From Bacteroidales bacterium (GTDB lineage Bacteria > Bacteroidota > Bacteroidia > Bacteroidales > UBA12077), in contig JAQIBH010000090.1 of assembly GCA_027859205.1 (NCBI GenBank), positions 1 through 64,000 on the forward strand: a DNA stretch of 64,000 bases, in the 5' to 3' direction. The notes below the pieces were generated by a model, which ran no database searches, was not told the DNA's origin, and saw only the letters and a list, made by a program, of their open reading frames with translations. Numbering within the stretch: the first letter of the stretch is position 1; each line of letters begins with the position of its first letter. This document shows positions 49,102-59,048 of the stretch, piece after piece. The translations under genes were made by a program, and so were the position numbers.

Positions 49102-49941
49102 CTATTTCTTCAAGAATGTAGCAGCTACCCAGTCATTTTTCTCATGATGAGATATATGATTTATACCAAAATTAAATGTTTCTTCTCGAATCATTGTGAG
49201 ATCTTTGGTATATAATCCGCTAAGTAAAAGAGTGCCATTTTTCTTTAGAACTTTTGCATAATGTTTAATATCATCCATTAAAATGTTTCTATTGATATTA
49301 GCGATAATAATATCAAACTGTTGTTCATTTAAAAGATTGGCGTCACCAATAAATACTTTAATATTTGAGCAATTATTTTTTTTAATATTTTCAACAGTAT
49401 TATTGTACGCCCATTCATCAATATCAATTGCAGTAACTTCTTTAGCTCCTTTAAATGACGCTAAAATACCTAACACACCTGTACCGCAACCCATATCAAG
49501 TACATTTTTCTCTTCGAAGTTTTGTTCAAGTATTGTTTTTAACATTAAAAATGTTGTTTCGTGATGTCCTGTTCCAAATGACATTTTAGGCTCGATAATT
49601 ATTTCATACTTTGTTTTGGGTGTATCTTTATGAAACGGTGCCCGAATAAGACATTGCTCGTCAACTAGTATTGGTTCGAAGTTGCTTTCCCAGACTTGAT
49701 TCCAATTCTGAGTTTTAATTACTTCAGAGGTATATTCAATATTAACATTAGGAATTCCGTTTACTTGTAATTGTTTCACTTTTTCCAGATCAAAGAATTT
49801 TTCTAAGATATAGGCCTGTAATCCGTCATCGGTTTGGTCATAACTTTCGTATCCAATTTCATTTAGTTCAGCAACTAGAATATCATTTATTTCTTGAGTG
49901 TTTTCAGCTGTTATTTTGCACGATAATTCAATGTAATCCAT
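49102..49941 (-). CDS. prmA: ribosomal protein L11 methyltransferase
   Basis: KMSFGTGHHETTFLML, NVLDMGCGTGVLGILASFKGAKEVTAIDID, IIANINRNIL. Confidence 0.95.
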   Translation of the reverse strand: MDYIELSCKITAENTQEINDILVAELNEIGYESYDQTDDGLQAYILEKFFDLEKVKQLQVNGIPNVNIEYTSEVIKTQNWNQVWESNFEPILVDEQCLIRAPFHKDTPKTKYEIIIEPKMSFGTGHHETTFLMLKTILEQNFEEKNVLDMGCGTGVLGILASFKGAKEVTAIDIDEWAYNNTVENIKKNNCSNIKVFIGDANLLNEQQFDIIIANINRNILMDDIKHYAKVLKKNGTLLLSGLYTKDLTMIREETFNFGINHISHHEKNDWVAATFLKK

Positions 49942-49950
49942 ATAAATTTT

Positions 49951-50703
49951 TTAAAACGATTTTGATATCTCAATAAATTCATCTGCATTAAGAGATGCCC
50001 CACCAATAAGCCCTCCATCGACATCGGGATTTGCAAATAATTCCTTTGCATTTGAAGGTTTACAACTGCCTCCGTAAAGAATTGATAAATTATTTGCTAT
50101 ATCGGAGTCGTATATATTTTTAATTGTTTCACGAATGAATTGATGAATTTCTTGTGCTTGATCTGGAGTAGCAGTTTTACCAGTCCCAATAGCCCAAACA
50201 GGCTCATAAGCAATTATAATGTTTATAAAATCTTCGGGAGATATTTCTTTTAACATTCCATTTATTTGCTTAGCTACAATTTCAAAGTGTTTGTTTTCTT
50301 CCCTTTCTTTTAAAACTTCGCCACAGCATATAATTGGAATTAAATCATTTTTTAAACCAAGCTTTATTTTTTCGTTAATTATTTGATCTGTTTCGTGATA
50401 ATATGCACGTCGTTCCGAATGTCCTAAAATAACGTAATTAGCTCCTGCGGATTTTAACATTGAAGCAGAAATATCACCTGTATATGCTCCGTGCGACTGA
50501 TTTGAGCAGTTTTGGCCTGCAAGACCTATAGTCTTGTATTTTAAAGCTTTAGCAGCTTCATTTGTTAAAATAAATGGAGGAGCAATAATTAACTGAACTT
50601 CTTTTACTGCATCGAATTTTTCAACAAGTTCATTTATTAAATCAACACCTTCCGAAAAGGTATTATTCATTTTCCAGTTTCCTGCTACTATTTGTGTTCT
50701 CAT
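49951..50703 (-). CDS. tpiA: triosephosphate isomerase
   Basis: VAGNWKMNNTF, YVILGHSERR, IAYEPVWAIGTGKTATPDQAQEIH, LYGGSCKPSNAKEL. Confidence 0.98.
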   Translation of the reverse strand: MRTQIVAGNWKMNNTFSEGVDLINELVEKFDAVKEVQLIIAPPFILTNEAAKALKYKTIGLAGQNCSNQSHGAYTGDISASMLKSAGANYVILGHSERRAYYHETDQIINEKIKLGLKNDLIPIICCGEVLKEREENKHFEIVAKQINGMLKEISPEDFINIIIAYEPVWAIGTGKTATPDQAQEIHQFIRETIKNIYDSDIANNLSILYGGSCKPSNAKELFANPDVDGGLIGGASLNADEFIEISKSF

Positions 50704-50767
50704 ATTTAATAATTTAAAAATCTTTATAGCTAATCAAAAATAAGAAATTAAACATAAAAATGTTAGA

Positions 50768-51853
50768 TTAAGGATTGCTTAGTCGTATTCTTGGATCTAA
50801 AATACCATATAAAATATCAACAAGCGTATTGATAATTATAAAGATAACCGAAATAGTTAATACGCAACCTACAATAACAGGGAAATCGTAATTGTTTAAT
50901 GAACTGACTATAATATAACCTAAACCTTTCCAACCAAAAATGTACTCAATAAAAACAACACCTGCCATTAAAGAAGCAAACCATCCAGATATGGCTGTAA
51001 TTACAGGGTTTAAAGAGTTTTTTAAAGCGTGTTTCCATATTATACGTTTAAATGACAAACCTTTTGCTTTCGCTGTTCTGATATAATCTTGAGATAAAAC
51101 ATCTAACATTGAGTTACGTGCTAACTGAATAACAATTGCTAAAGGTCTTATCCCTAGAGTAAGTGCAGGAAGAATTAGATTTTTAAGTTGTAAATGTATG
51201 CCATTGCCTAGGTCATCTATTTCGTATAAATTTCCGGTTAAATTTAATCCGGTTATATCGGAAAGTACAAATGCAAAAATCCAACCGATAATAATCGCAG
51301 CAAAAAAGGAGGGAAGTGACATTCCAAGGGCCGAGAATAATAACGATGAACGATCAAAAAAACTATCTTTTTTTATTGCAGCAATTATACCAAGCAATAC
51401 ACCCAGTAAAGTTGCAAATATTATTGAGGTTAGAGCTAAAATGAAAGTATTCGGCAATGTTTCTGCTATAATTTCTGAAACCAATTTTTTACTTTGATAT
51501 GATCGTCTTAAAAATGGTGTTTTTAAAACAATAATATTTTCCGAAGAGATATTAAAAAGTTTTTTTACTTTTTGCTTTTTTATGTCTAAATAGAAATAAC
51601 TTTCAATGTTTTTTTCATTATGAAACGAAATAATTGAAAGATCATTTAAATATTTTAAGTATTGCATCCCTTTTGATTTATCTAAACCAAGTTCTTTCCT
51701 AATAGATTCAACGGTGGATATGTCTGATCGTTGGCCAAGCATCATTTTTGCAGGATCGCCGGGTAAAATATTAAATAAAAAAAAGATTACAGTTATTACA
51801 CCCCAAAGTATTAATAGGGCATATGCCATGCGTTTTATAAAAAAATTAATCAC
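50768..51853 (-). CDS. oligo/dipeptide ABC transporter permease, DppB/OppB-like
   Basis: MINFFIKRMAYALLILWGVITVIFFLFNILPGDPAKMMLG; RTAKAKGLSFKRIIWKHALKNSL EAA-like loop. Confidence 0.92.
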   Translation of the reverse strand: MINFFIKRMAYALLILWGVITVIFFLFNILPGDPAKMMLGQRSDISTVESIRKELGLDKSKGMQYLKYLNDLSIISFHNEKNIESYFYLDIKKQKVKKLFNISSENIIVLKTPFLRRSYQSKKLVSEIIAETLPNTFILALTSIIFATLLGVLLGIIAAIKKDSFFDRSSLLFSALGMSLPSFFAAIIIGWIFAFVLSDITGLNLTGNLYEIDDLGNGIHLQLKNLILPALTLGIRPLAIVIQLARNSMLDVLSQDYIRTAKAKGLSFKRIIWKHALKNSLNPVITAISGWFASLMAGVVFIEYIFGWKGLGYIIVSSLNNYDFPVIVGCVLTISVIFIIINTLVDILYGILDPRIRLSNP

Positions 51854-51862
51854 AAATTTATT

Positions 51863-53038
51863 TTAATTAATACTTGCTAATACTTCTTCTTCTGTATCTG
51901 TATTCTCGATTTTATAATTTGTGTTTTCAAGGAATTCTGTTGTGATTTCTTTTAACGATGGTATATTATTGTGATGCCACTTACCTAATACTACACCTTT
52001 TTTTAGTAGAACTAATCCTGGATTTGATCTTACAATAGTTTTTAATGTGATTTCATCAGTTTTAAAAAACATATAAGGTGCTTGAGTGATTTTTTTAAAT
52101 TGCTCAATTTCAGTTTCTAATGATGATGTTAAGCAAATAAAGTTGCCTTTTCCCGATTCAACAGCAAATTGCGCCAATTCGTTAATAGCATCGATGTTTT
52201 TTATACTTGACTTATTTAAATTATATGCTATTAAAACAAAGGTAAATTTATTATCATTCAATACTATTTCTGTAATATCATTATCATCTAAGGTAGATAT
52301 TGTAAAATCATGAATTGGAGGTACATATCCTTCAGATATTAATTTGTTCTCAGTTGAAACCCATTCCCAAGTGGAATCAGGAAAGTTTTCAAGACTAAAT
52401 TCTTTCTCAATTCCATCTTTTGTGTAAATAAGACTTGTCTCGTATTCTGCTCTCGGAGCATCATCGGGAATCTGCATTTTCTCTGGTATATATGTTCCAA
52501 CATTATATGGTCTAAAATCAATTAAAGGAAGATTATTAAATGAATATACCAATAATAATAGACTAAAAAACAAAGGAATAGAAATTAAGACCCATTGTCT
52601 TTTAATAGTCCATAATATTTCGAATTTACCTATATTCAAAAACAGGATTACTGTAAAAATCATTAAGAAAATATTCTTAAAAAAAGTTTGCCAGTTTGTT
52701 AATATTAAAGCGTCACCAAAACATCCACAGTCTGTAACAGGGTTATATATTGCTAAAATAAATGTTAGTATAGTAAAGAAACTCATAAATAGCATTAAGG
52801 CCCACACTGTAAGTCTTTTTCGAGTGGAAAATAATAAAGAGAAACCTATAACAAATTCCAAAGAACTAAGAATGATTGCTAATGGTAAAGCTAGAAATGA
52901 AAGGTAATCCATTCCGAATGCATCAAAATAATCAACAAATTTATACATAGAACCCAATGGGTCAATAGCTTTTACAAATCCTGAAAATATAAATACAATT
53001 CCTACTAAAAATCGACTAATATTATTTAATGTTTTCAT
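51863..53038 (-). CDS. DoxX/MauE-like membrane protein with C-terminal thioredoxin-like region
   Basis: Four TM N-terminus (ISRFLVGIVFIFSGFVKAIDPLGSMYKFVDYF...CGCFGDA) and C-terminal thioredoxin-like strands. Confidence 0.82.
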   Translation of the reverse strand: MKTLNNISRFLVGIVFIFSGFVKAIDPLGSMYKFVDYFDAFGMDYLSFLALPLAIILSSLEFVIGFSLLFSTRKRLTVWALMLFMSFFTILTFILAIYNPVTDCGCFGDALILTNWQTFFKNIFLMIFTVILFLNIGKFEILWTIKRQWVLISIPLFFSLLLLVYSFNNLPLIDFRPYNVGTYIPEKMQIPDDAPRAEYETSLIYTKDGIEKEFSLENFPDSTWEWVSTENKLISEGYVPPIHDFTISTLDDNDITEIVLNDNKFTFVLIAYNLNKSSIKNIDAINELAQFAVESGKGNFICLTSSLETEIEQFKKITQAPYMFFKTDEITLKTIVRSNPGLVLLKKGVVLGKWHHNNIPSLKEITTEFLENTNYKIENTDTEEEVLASIN

Positions 53039-53049
53039 TTTTATACTAA

Positions 53050-53736
53050 TTATAAGATGTTATTTGATTTGAGTAATTCAATGATATTCGAAAAAATATC
53101 CTTGGCTTCGTCCATTTCACCTAGTTCATTGGTGCAATCAATAATTTTAAGATGTTGATCTTTTTTAACTTCATGTAAATATACATTTCTTACTTTATCT
53201 TGAAAATCAATATCTTTTTCGTGAATATCTTCTTTACCATTTAAGTAATCTCTATCATCACCAGCTCTTTGATTTGTAAGATTTTTTCTGGTAAATTCCA
53301 ACGGTACATTTAGAAAGATGTTTAATGAAGGTTTTGGGATTTTATAATAGTTATATTCTAAATCTTTAATCCAATCACTTAGTTTCTCAATTTTTTCTGG
53401 ATTTTTTAATTTAGCACATTGAAAAGCAATGTTTGAATATACATATCTGTCAACTATAACCAGTTTTTCTTCCGCCAACCATTTTGTTATTTTATTCTTA
53501 GCATCGTTTCTGTCTCCAGCATAAATTAACGCAATTAAATATGGATTTACATTGTTTATATCGCCTAATTCTCCTCGTAAAAAACGAGCAACTAAATCAC
53601 CAAAAATACGAGAATCAGTTCTGGGAAAATGAAGATATTCATAATTTATTTTGTTGTCTTTTAGATAGTTTCGCAACATTTTTAATTGAGTTGATTTTCC
53701 TGACCCATCTAATCCTTCAATAACAATAAATTTCAT
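53050..53736 (-). CDS. tmk: thymidylate kinase
   Basis: FIVIEGLDGSGKSTQLKML, IVDRYVYSNIAFQCAK. Confidence 0.94.
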   Translation of the reverse strand: MKFIVIEGLDGSGKSTQLKMLRNYLKDNKINYEYLHFPRTDSRIFGDLVARFLRGELGDINNVNPYLIALIYAGDRNDAKNKITKWLAEEKLVIVDRYVYSNIAFQCAKLKNPEKIEKLSDWIKDLEYNYYKIPKPSLNIFLNVPLEFTRKNLTNQRAGDDRDYLNGKEDIHEKDIDFQDKVRNVYLHEVKKDQHLKIIDCTNELGEMDEAKDIFSNIIELLKSNNIL

Positions 53737-53788
53737 ATATGTATATCAATTTTAGTACATTTGTGTTGTAATCATTAACATCTTAAAA

Positions 53789-54673
53789 ATGCAGCCTAAA
53801 GATACATTTTTTTCAAGAAAACTGGCCATCAATTGTGGAGGAGAATTACTAGATTTAAGCTTGCCTAAAATAATGGGAATATTAAATATTACTCCTGACT
53901 CATTTTTCGATGGTGAAAGATATTCCACAAAAGAAAAAATGTTATTTCAAGTAAAAAAAATGATAAATGATGGTTGCGATATATTAGATATTGGAGCATA
54001 TTCAACTCGTCCCGGTGCAAAGAGTATATCAGTAGAAGAAGAACTAAATCGTTTGTATCCGGCCTTAGAAACTATCAGAAACGAATTCCCTGATATAATT
54101 GTTTCTGTTGATACATTTAGATTGGATGTTGCGAAAAAGCTTGTAAAAGATTTTAACGTGAATATGATAAATGATATTTCAGCAGGAGAATTTGATGACA
54201 AGATGTTTGAGACAATTGCAGAATTAAATGTACCATATATCATAATGCATATGATGGGAAGTCCAGAAAATATGCAAGATAATCCTAAATATAATAATGT
54301 AGTTAAGGAAGTAATAGATTACTTTCATGTGAAAGTTGAAAAATTGAAATTATTGGGAGTTAATGATTTAATAATTGATCCGGGATTTGGGTTTGGCAAA
54401 ACACTTGATCATAATTATCAATTGTTAAAATATTTGGACGATTTTAAAATTTTTGAATTGCCAGTTTTGGTTGGTTTATCCCGAAAATCAATGATCAATA
54501 ATTTGTTAGAAATATCTCCTGAAGAAGCTTTAAACGGAACCAGTGTTTTGAATACATTGGCAATTATTAATGGAGCAAATATCATCCGAGTTCATGACGT
54601 TAAAGAAGCGAATGAATCAATTAAGCTATACACTAAATTTATTAATGCTAAGGTTGATAATTGGCACGATTGA
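53789..54673 (+). CDS. folP: dihydropteroate synthase
   Basis: IMGILNITPDSFFDGERY, DIGAYSTRPGAKSIS, IIDPGFGFGKTLDHNY. Confidence 0.97.
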   Translation: MQPKDTFFSRKLAINCGGELLDLSLPKIMGILNITPDSFFDGERYSTKEKMLFQVKKMINDGCDILDIGAYSTRPGAKSISVEEELNRLYPALETIRNEFPDIIVSVDTFRLDVAKKLVKDFNVNMINDISAGEFDDKMFETIAELNVPYIIMHMMGSPENMQDNPKYNNVVKEVIDYFHVKVEKLKLLGVNDLIIDPGFGFGKTLDHNYQLLKYLDDFKIFELPVLVGLSRKSMINNLLEISPEEALNGTSVLNTLAIINGANIIRVHDVKEANESIKLYTKFINAKVDNWHD

Positions 54674-54713
54674 TATTAATTTTATTACATTTGTTAATAA
54701 TGAGTACTTAATA

Positions 54714-54729
54714 TGCCTGTCTGCAGGCA
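54714..54729. repeat. Short GC-rich palindrome (REP-like) between folP and cdaA
   Basis: TGCCTG-tctg-CAGGCA in an AT-rich intergenic region. Confidence 0.5.
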
Positions 54730-54757
54730 GAGTGCACTACATTTAGAAATTAGATAA

Positions 54758-55543
54758 ATGATTACAGCTTTTATAACAATCAGATTTTTGGATATACTGG
54801 ATATCCTTCTTGTTGCTTTTTTATTGTATCAAATTTACAACCTTATTCGAGGAACTACAGCCATAAATATTTTTATAGGAATTTTCACTTTATATTTATT
54901 GTGGCTTGTTGTGAAAGCTTTGAATATGAATTTGTTGAGTAGTATTTTAGGACAGGTTATTGGAGTTGGAGTAATTGCCTTAATTATTGTATTTCAACAA
55001 GAAGTAAGGAGATTTCTATTGATAATGAGTACTCGATATATAACAAATAGAAAGTTCTACTTAGAGAAATTATTCTCGTTTGGTGATAAAAAGGTAGTTG
55101 AAGTAAAAATTGATTCTTTAGTAAGTGCATGCTCAAATATGTCGGCATTTAAAACCGGTGCATTGATTGCAGTAAGCAAAAGATCTGATTTAATGAGTTT
55201 TATTCGTACTGGAGATATTATTAATGCAGATACTTCAAACAGACTTTTGGAAAGTATTTTCTTTAAGAATAGCCCTTTGCACGATGGTGCTGTAATAGTA
55301 ATAAAGGATAAAATTGCAGCAGCACGTTGTGTGTTACCAGTAACAGATAGAATTGATTTACCTCCTCAATTTGGAATGCGTCATAGAGCTGCTCTTGGTA
55401 TAACAGAAAAAACAGACGCCGTTGTTATTCTGGTTTCTGAAGAAACCGGTGCAATTTCTTTTGCCAAAGAGGAAAATATTGAAACGAATATTGGTCCAAA
55501 TCGATTACGGCAAATTCTTGAAAAAGAGTTTTATGTAGACTAA
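54758..55543 (+). CDS. cdaA: diadenylate cyclase CdaA
   Basis: N-terminal TM segments; SPLHDGAVIVIKDKIAAARCVLPV and MRHRAALGITEKTDAVVILVSEETGAIS. Confidence 0.96.
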   Translation: MITAFITIRFLDILDILLVAFLLYQIYNLIRGTTAINIFIGIFTLYLLWLVVKALNMNLLSSILGQVIGVGVIALIIVFQQEVRRFLLIMSTRYITNRKFYLEKLFSFGDKKVVEVKIDSLVSACSNMSAFKTGALIAVSKRSDLMSFIRTGDIINADTSNRLLESIFFKNSPLHDGAVIVIKDKIAAARCVLPVTDRIDLPPQFGMRHRAALGITEKTDAVVILVSEETGAISFAKEENIETNIGPNRLRQILEKEFYVD

Positions 55544-55563
55544 ATAAATTAATAATTGTAGGT

Positions 55564-56403
55564 ATGAATATCAAAGAAATCCTGAATTATACCTTTATTC
55601 AAACAGATCATCTTCACTTAACAGTTTATAATCTGTTAACAGCTGCATTTATTATTATAATAACAGAAATAATTATTTGGACTATTCATCGTATTTTTAA
55701 GAAAAAGATATACCCCAAACCGAATATTGATATTAGTAAAAGCCATACGATTTATCGATTGTTGAAATATTTTCTTTGGATTGCTGCTATCCTTTTTGTT
55801 TTGCAAACAATTGGTGTCAAAGTAACATTCCTATTAGCAGGATCGGCTGCATTACTAGTTGGGTTAGGATTAGGTTTGCAGGAAATATTCAGAGATATTG
55901 TATCGGGCCTAATTTTACTTTTCGAACGAAATATGAAAATAAATGATGTGGTTGAGGTAGAAAATGAAATAGGAAAAGTAAAAGAGGTTGGTTTTCGAAC
56001 AACTAAGATTGAGACTCGGGATAACATTATTCATATAATTCCTAATTCTAAATTTATTACTCAAGAAGTTATTAACTGGAGTCACATTGAAAAACTAACT
56101 CGTTTTTCGGTAGATATTGGAGTAGCGTATGGTTCAAATGTGAGATTAGTTGAAAAAGTACTACAGGACTGTGCAATTAATCATAAAAAAGTAGCAAAAA
56201 AACCCGAACCTTTTGTTCGTTTTAATGATTTTGGTGAATCAGCATTAGCATTTCAGATTTTCTTTTGGACAGATGAATCGTTTTATGTAGAAAATATAAA
56301 AAGTGATTTAAGGTTTGAAATTGATAAGAAATTCAAGGAAAATAATATTAAAATTCCATTTCCTCAAAGGGATGTACACATTATAACCGATAAGGAGAGC
56401 TAG
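55564..56403 (+). CDS. mechanosensitive ion channel, MscS family
   Basis: AGSAALLVGLGLGLQEIFRDIVSGLILLFERNMKINDVVEVE...IETRDNIIHIIPNSKFITQEVINWS. Confidence 0.95.
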   Translation: MNIKEILNYTFIQTDHLHLTVYNLLTAAFIIIITEIIIWTIHRIFKKKIYPKPNIDISKSHTIYRLLKYFLWIAAILFVLQTIGVKVTFLLAGSAALLVGLGLGLQEIFRDIVSGLILLFERNMKINDVVEVENEIGKVKEVGFRTTKIETRDNIIHIIPNSKFITQEVINWSHIEKLTRFSVDIGVAYGSNVRLVEKVLQDCAINHKKVAKKPEPFVRFNDFGESALAFQIFFWTDESFYVENIKSDLRFEIDKKFKENNIKIPFPQRDVHIITDKES

Positions 56404-57062
56404 ATTACTTCCTTTACTTGTTTGTTTTTCTTTTTAAGCTTTGGCAGATTGGCTTTTTTCTCTTCTTTGCGAACCAACCTTTCAATATTTTTTTGATGAG
56501 TGAATAACATCAACACAGCCATAATTAAAGAAAATATAACTAATGTAGGTGTAGTTTCCTTGAAAATTACAATGATTAATACCGGAAATGAAAATCCGGA
56601 AATCATTGAACTTAAAGAAACATATCTTGTGAGAATTAATGTTATAAAGAAAACTCCAGCCATTATTAACGAAGGGTAGAAACTAATTGCACATATTACA
56701 CCAAATAAAGTAGCAACACCTTTTCCTCCTTTAAATCCAACATAAACAGGAAAAATATGACCTAACATAGCCGCAATTCCTAATAGCAATTGAATATTAA
56801 TAAAATCACCACTGTGTGGAATGTAATATTTTGTAAAATAAATAAGGTTTACTGCTAAGAATCCTTTTAATATATCAACTACAAAAACAACCATTCCTGC
56901 TTTTATACCTAAAACCCTAAAAGTATTTGTTGCACCTGCATTTCCGCTTCCATATTCTCTTATATCAATATTGAAAAAAGCTCGGCTAATCCAAACAGAT
57001 GTTGGAATTGATCCTATCAGGTAAGCAACAATTGTAATAATAATGTTTACTACAACATGCAT
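56400..57062 (-). CDS. plsY: glycerol-3-phosphate acyltransferase
   Basis: YLIGSIPTSVWISR, EYGSGNAGATNTFRVLG, GHIFPVYVGFKGGKGVAT. Confidence 0.96.
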   Translation of the reverse strand: MHVVVNIIITIVAYLIGSIPTSVWISRAFFNIDIREYGSGNAGATNTFRVLGIKAGMVVFVVDILKGFLAVNLIYFTKYYIPHSGDFINIQLLLGIAAMLGHIFPVYVGFKGGKGVATLFGVICAISFYPSLIMAGVFFITLILTRYVSLSSMISGFSFPVLIIVIFKETTPTLVIFSLIMAVLMLFTHQKNIERLVRKEEKKANLPKLKKKNKQVKEVI

Positions 57063-57242
57063 ATATCTAAATTTTTAAAGACACGCTAAATAACAAATTA
57101 TTTATTAAGCATCAAAGTTTATGAACGTGTGTCAATTTTGAATAAAATTAAAAACCTTCTTTAGTTTTTAAAATAAAGAAGGTTAGAGTTTATTATTTTT
57201 ATATAAAAAAATCCGTATTTATAATTATTTTAAATAATTTGA

Positions 57243-58904
57243 TTATTTTCCTGGGCACTGATTTCTTACATTTTCATCAATGTTTTTTTCTCCATAAGCT
57301 TTATCAAAGGCATCACTGAATTTATTAGCTAATCTAGTTGCAGATAAATCAAAATCTTCTTTTTCAATCCACATATTTACTGGATTTAATATTTTATTTG
57401 GAATTCCAGGACATGTTTTCGGTATGTTTAAATGAAACAAGTCATCGTAAATATATTCAACATTTTCCAGTTCGCCGCTTAAAGCTGCATTTACCATTGC
57501 TCTTGTAAGTTTAAGATCGATTCTTTTACCAACTCCATAAATACCACCAAACCAACCAGTATTTACAAGATAAACTTTTGTATCGAATTGCTTCATTTTT
57601 TCACCTAACATTGATGAATAAAATTCTGGATTTAAAGGCATGAATGGTTGTCCGAAAAAACGAGAGAAGGTAGCTTGAGGTTCAGTAATACCTGTTTCTG
57701 TTCCCGCAAGTTTACTTGTGTAACCCATTAAAAACCAAAGTTTGGCTTGATCAGGATTCAATTTTGAAATTGGGGGTAATACGCCAGAAGCATCAGCTGT
57801 TAAAAACAATATTGTAGATGGATGACCAGAGATAGAAGATTCTTTAATATTTTTAAGAAATTTTAAAGGGTATGAAGCCCTCGAGTTTTCTGTAATTCTA
57901 TTGTCACTGAAATCAAATTCACCGTTTGGATAAACCATTGCATTTTCAATAATAGCTCCATGATTTAACGGATCATCTTTATGCAGAATGGCATCATAAA
58001 TTTCAGGTTCTTTATCTGGGTTTATATCAATCATTTTAGCATAACATCCGTTTTCAAAGTTAGCTATACCATCCGCGCTCCAACCGTGTTCGTCATCACC
58101 TATCAGCAACCTGTCGGGAGCAGCAGAGAGCGTCGTTTTTCCCGTTCCGGATAAACCAAGTAATAAAGCAGAATTTCCGTCCTTATCTTCATTTGCTGAA
58201 CAATGTAAAGGTAATACTCCTCCAAACGGAAGATAATAATTCATCACAGTAAACATCAGTTTTTTAACACTTCCCAAATAAGCGGAACCAACTATAACAC
58301 CCAACCTTCGATCTAAATCCATTATTACGGCAATATCGGAAGTATCTCCGTTTGGTAATATTCTTAATAAGCTTTTGTATTTTATGCTGTTAAGTTTATC
58401 AAAAGGAACTGTTAGTAATTGAAACCCACGTTCTACAAATACACTTTTTTTAATATCGTTAGGAACAGGCCTAAACATATTATCAGTAAATAATGCTGTT
58501 AATGCTTGACTAGTTATGGTCCTTACTGGTAATGCGTATTTCGAATCAGCACCAATTACTCTATCTGTAATATATATATTATCTTTTTTAACCAGAAGAT
58601 CTAAGGCATCTGAAAATATCATATTAAAAATATCTTCTTTAATAGGTATATTATTAGGAGATGTCCAATCTATATTTTTTTCACTTGAAGCTCTTTTAAC
58701 AATATATGTGTCTTTTGGTCTACGACCTGTTGATTCGGGTTCTGCCCATGTTGCTAATGCTCCTTGTTTCGAAGGCATTGCTTCTTTATTGTCTAAAACA
58801 TGCTTTATTAATTTTTTTCTTTCAAGATTAACAAGCACATTATTGTGTCCTTCGATAATGTCAATGATTGATTTGTTAAAGGAAGATTCAAGATTCTTGT
58901 CCAT
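57243..58904 (-). CDS. pckA: phosphoenolpyruvate carboxykinase (ATP)
   Basis: LLLGLSGTGKTTLSAAPDRLLIGDDEHGWS, FFGQPFMPLNPEFYSSMLGEKM, NTGWFGGIYGVGKRIDLKLTRAMV. Confidence 0.97.
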   Translation of the reverse strand: MDKNLESSFNKSIIDIIEGHNNVLVNLERKKLIKHVLDNKEAMPSKQGALATWAEPESTGRRPKDTYIVKRASSEKNIDWTSPNNIPIKEDIFNMIFSDALDLLVKKDNIYITDRVIGADSKYALPVRTITSQALTALFTDNMFRPVPNDIKKSVFVERGFQLLTVPFDKLNSIKYKSLLRILPNGDTSDIAVIMDLDRRLGVIVGSAYLGSVKKLMFTVMNYYLPFGGVLPLHCSANEDKDGNSALLLGLSGTGKTTLSAAPDRLLIGDDEHGWSADGIANFENGCYAKMIDINPDKEPEIYDAILHKDDPLNHGAIIENAMVYPNGEFDFSDNRITENSRASYPLKFLKNIKESSISGHPSTILFLTADASGVLPPISKLNPDQAKLWFLMGYTSKLAGTETGITEPQATFSRFFGQPFMPLNPEFYSSMLGEKMKQFDTKVYLVNTGWFGGIYGVGKRIDLKLTRAMVNAALSGELENVEYIYDDLFHLNIPKTCPGIPNKILNPVNMWIEKEDFDLSATRLANKFSDAFDKAYGEKNIDENVRNQCPGK

Positions 58905-59002
58905 AATTCAGTAAAATATCTACATTTAAAGTAAACCCCAAATTTATAAAAAATATTCACAATTAAAGTATACCTTTTGTCTTATAATTGCCTTAAATAC
59001 AT

Positions 59003-59034
59003 AAAAAAAGCCATCATTATTGATGGCTTTTTTT
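59003..59034 (-). terminator. Hairpin terminator downstream of ppdK
   Basis: AAAAAAAGCCATCA-ttat-TGATGGCTTTTTTT. Confidence 0.8.
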
Positions 59035-59048
59035 ATAAAATAATTATT

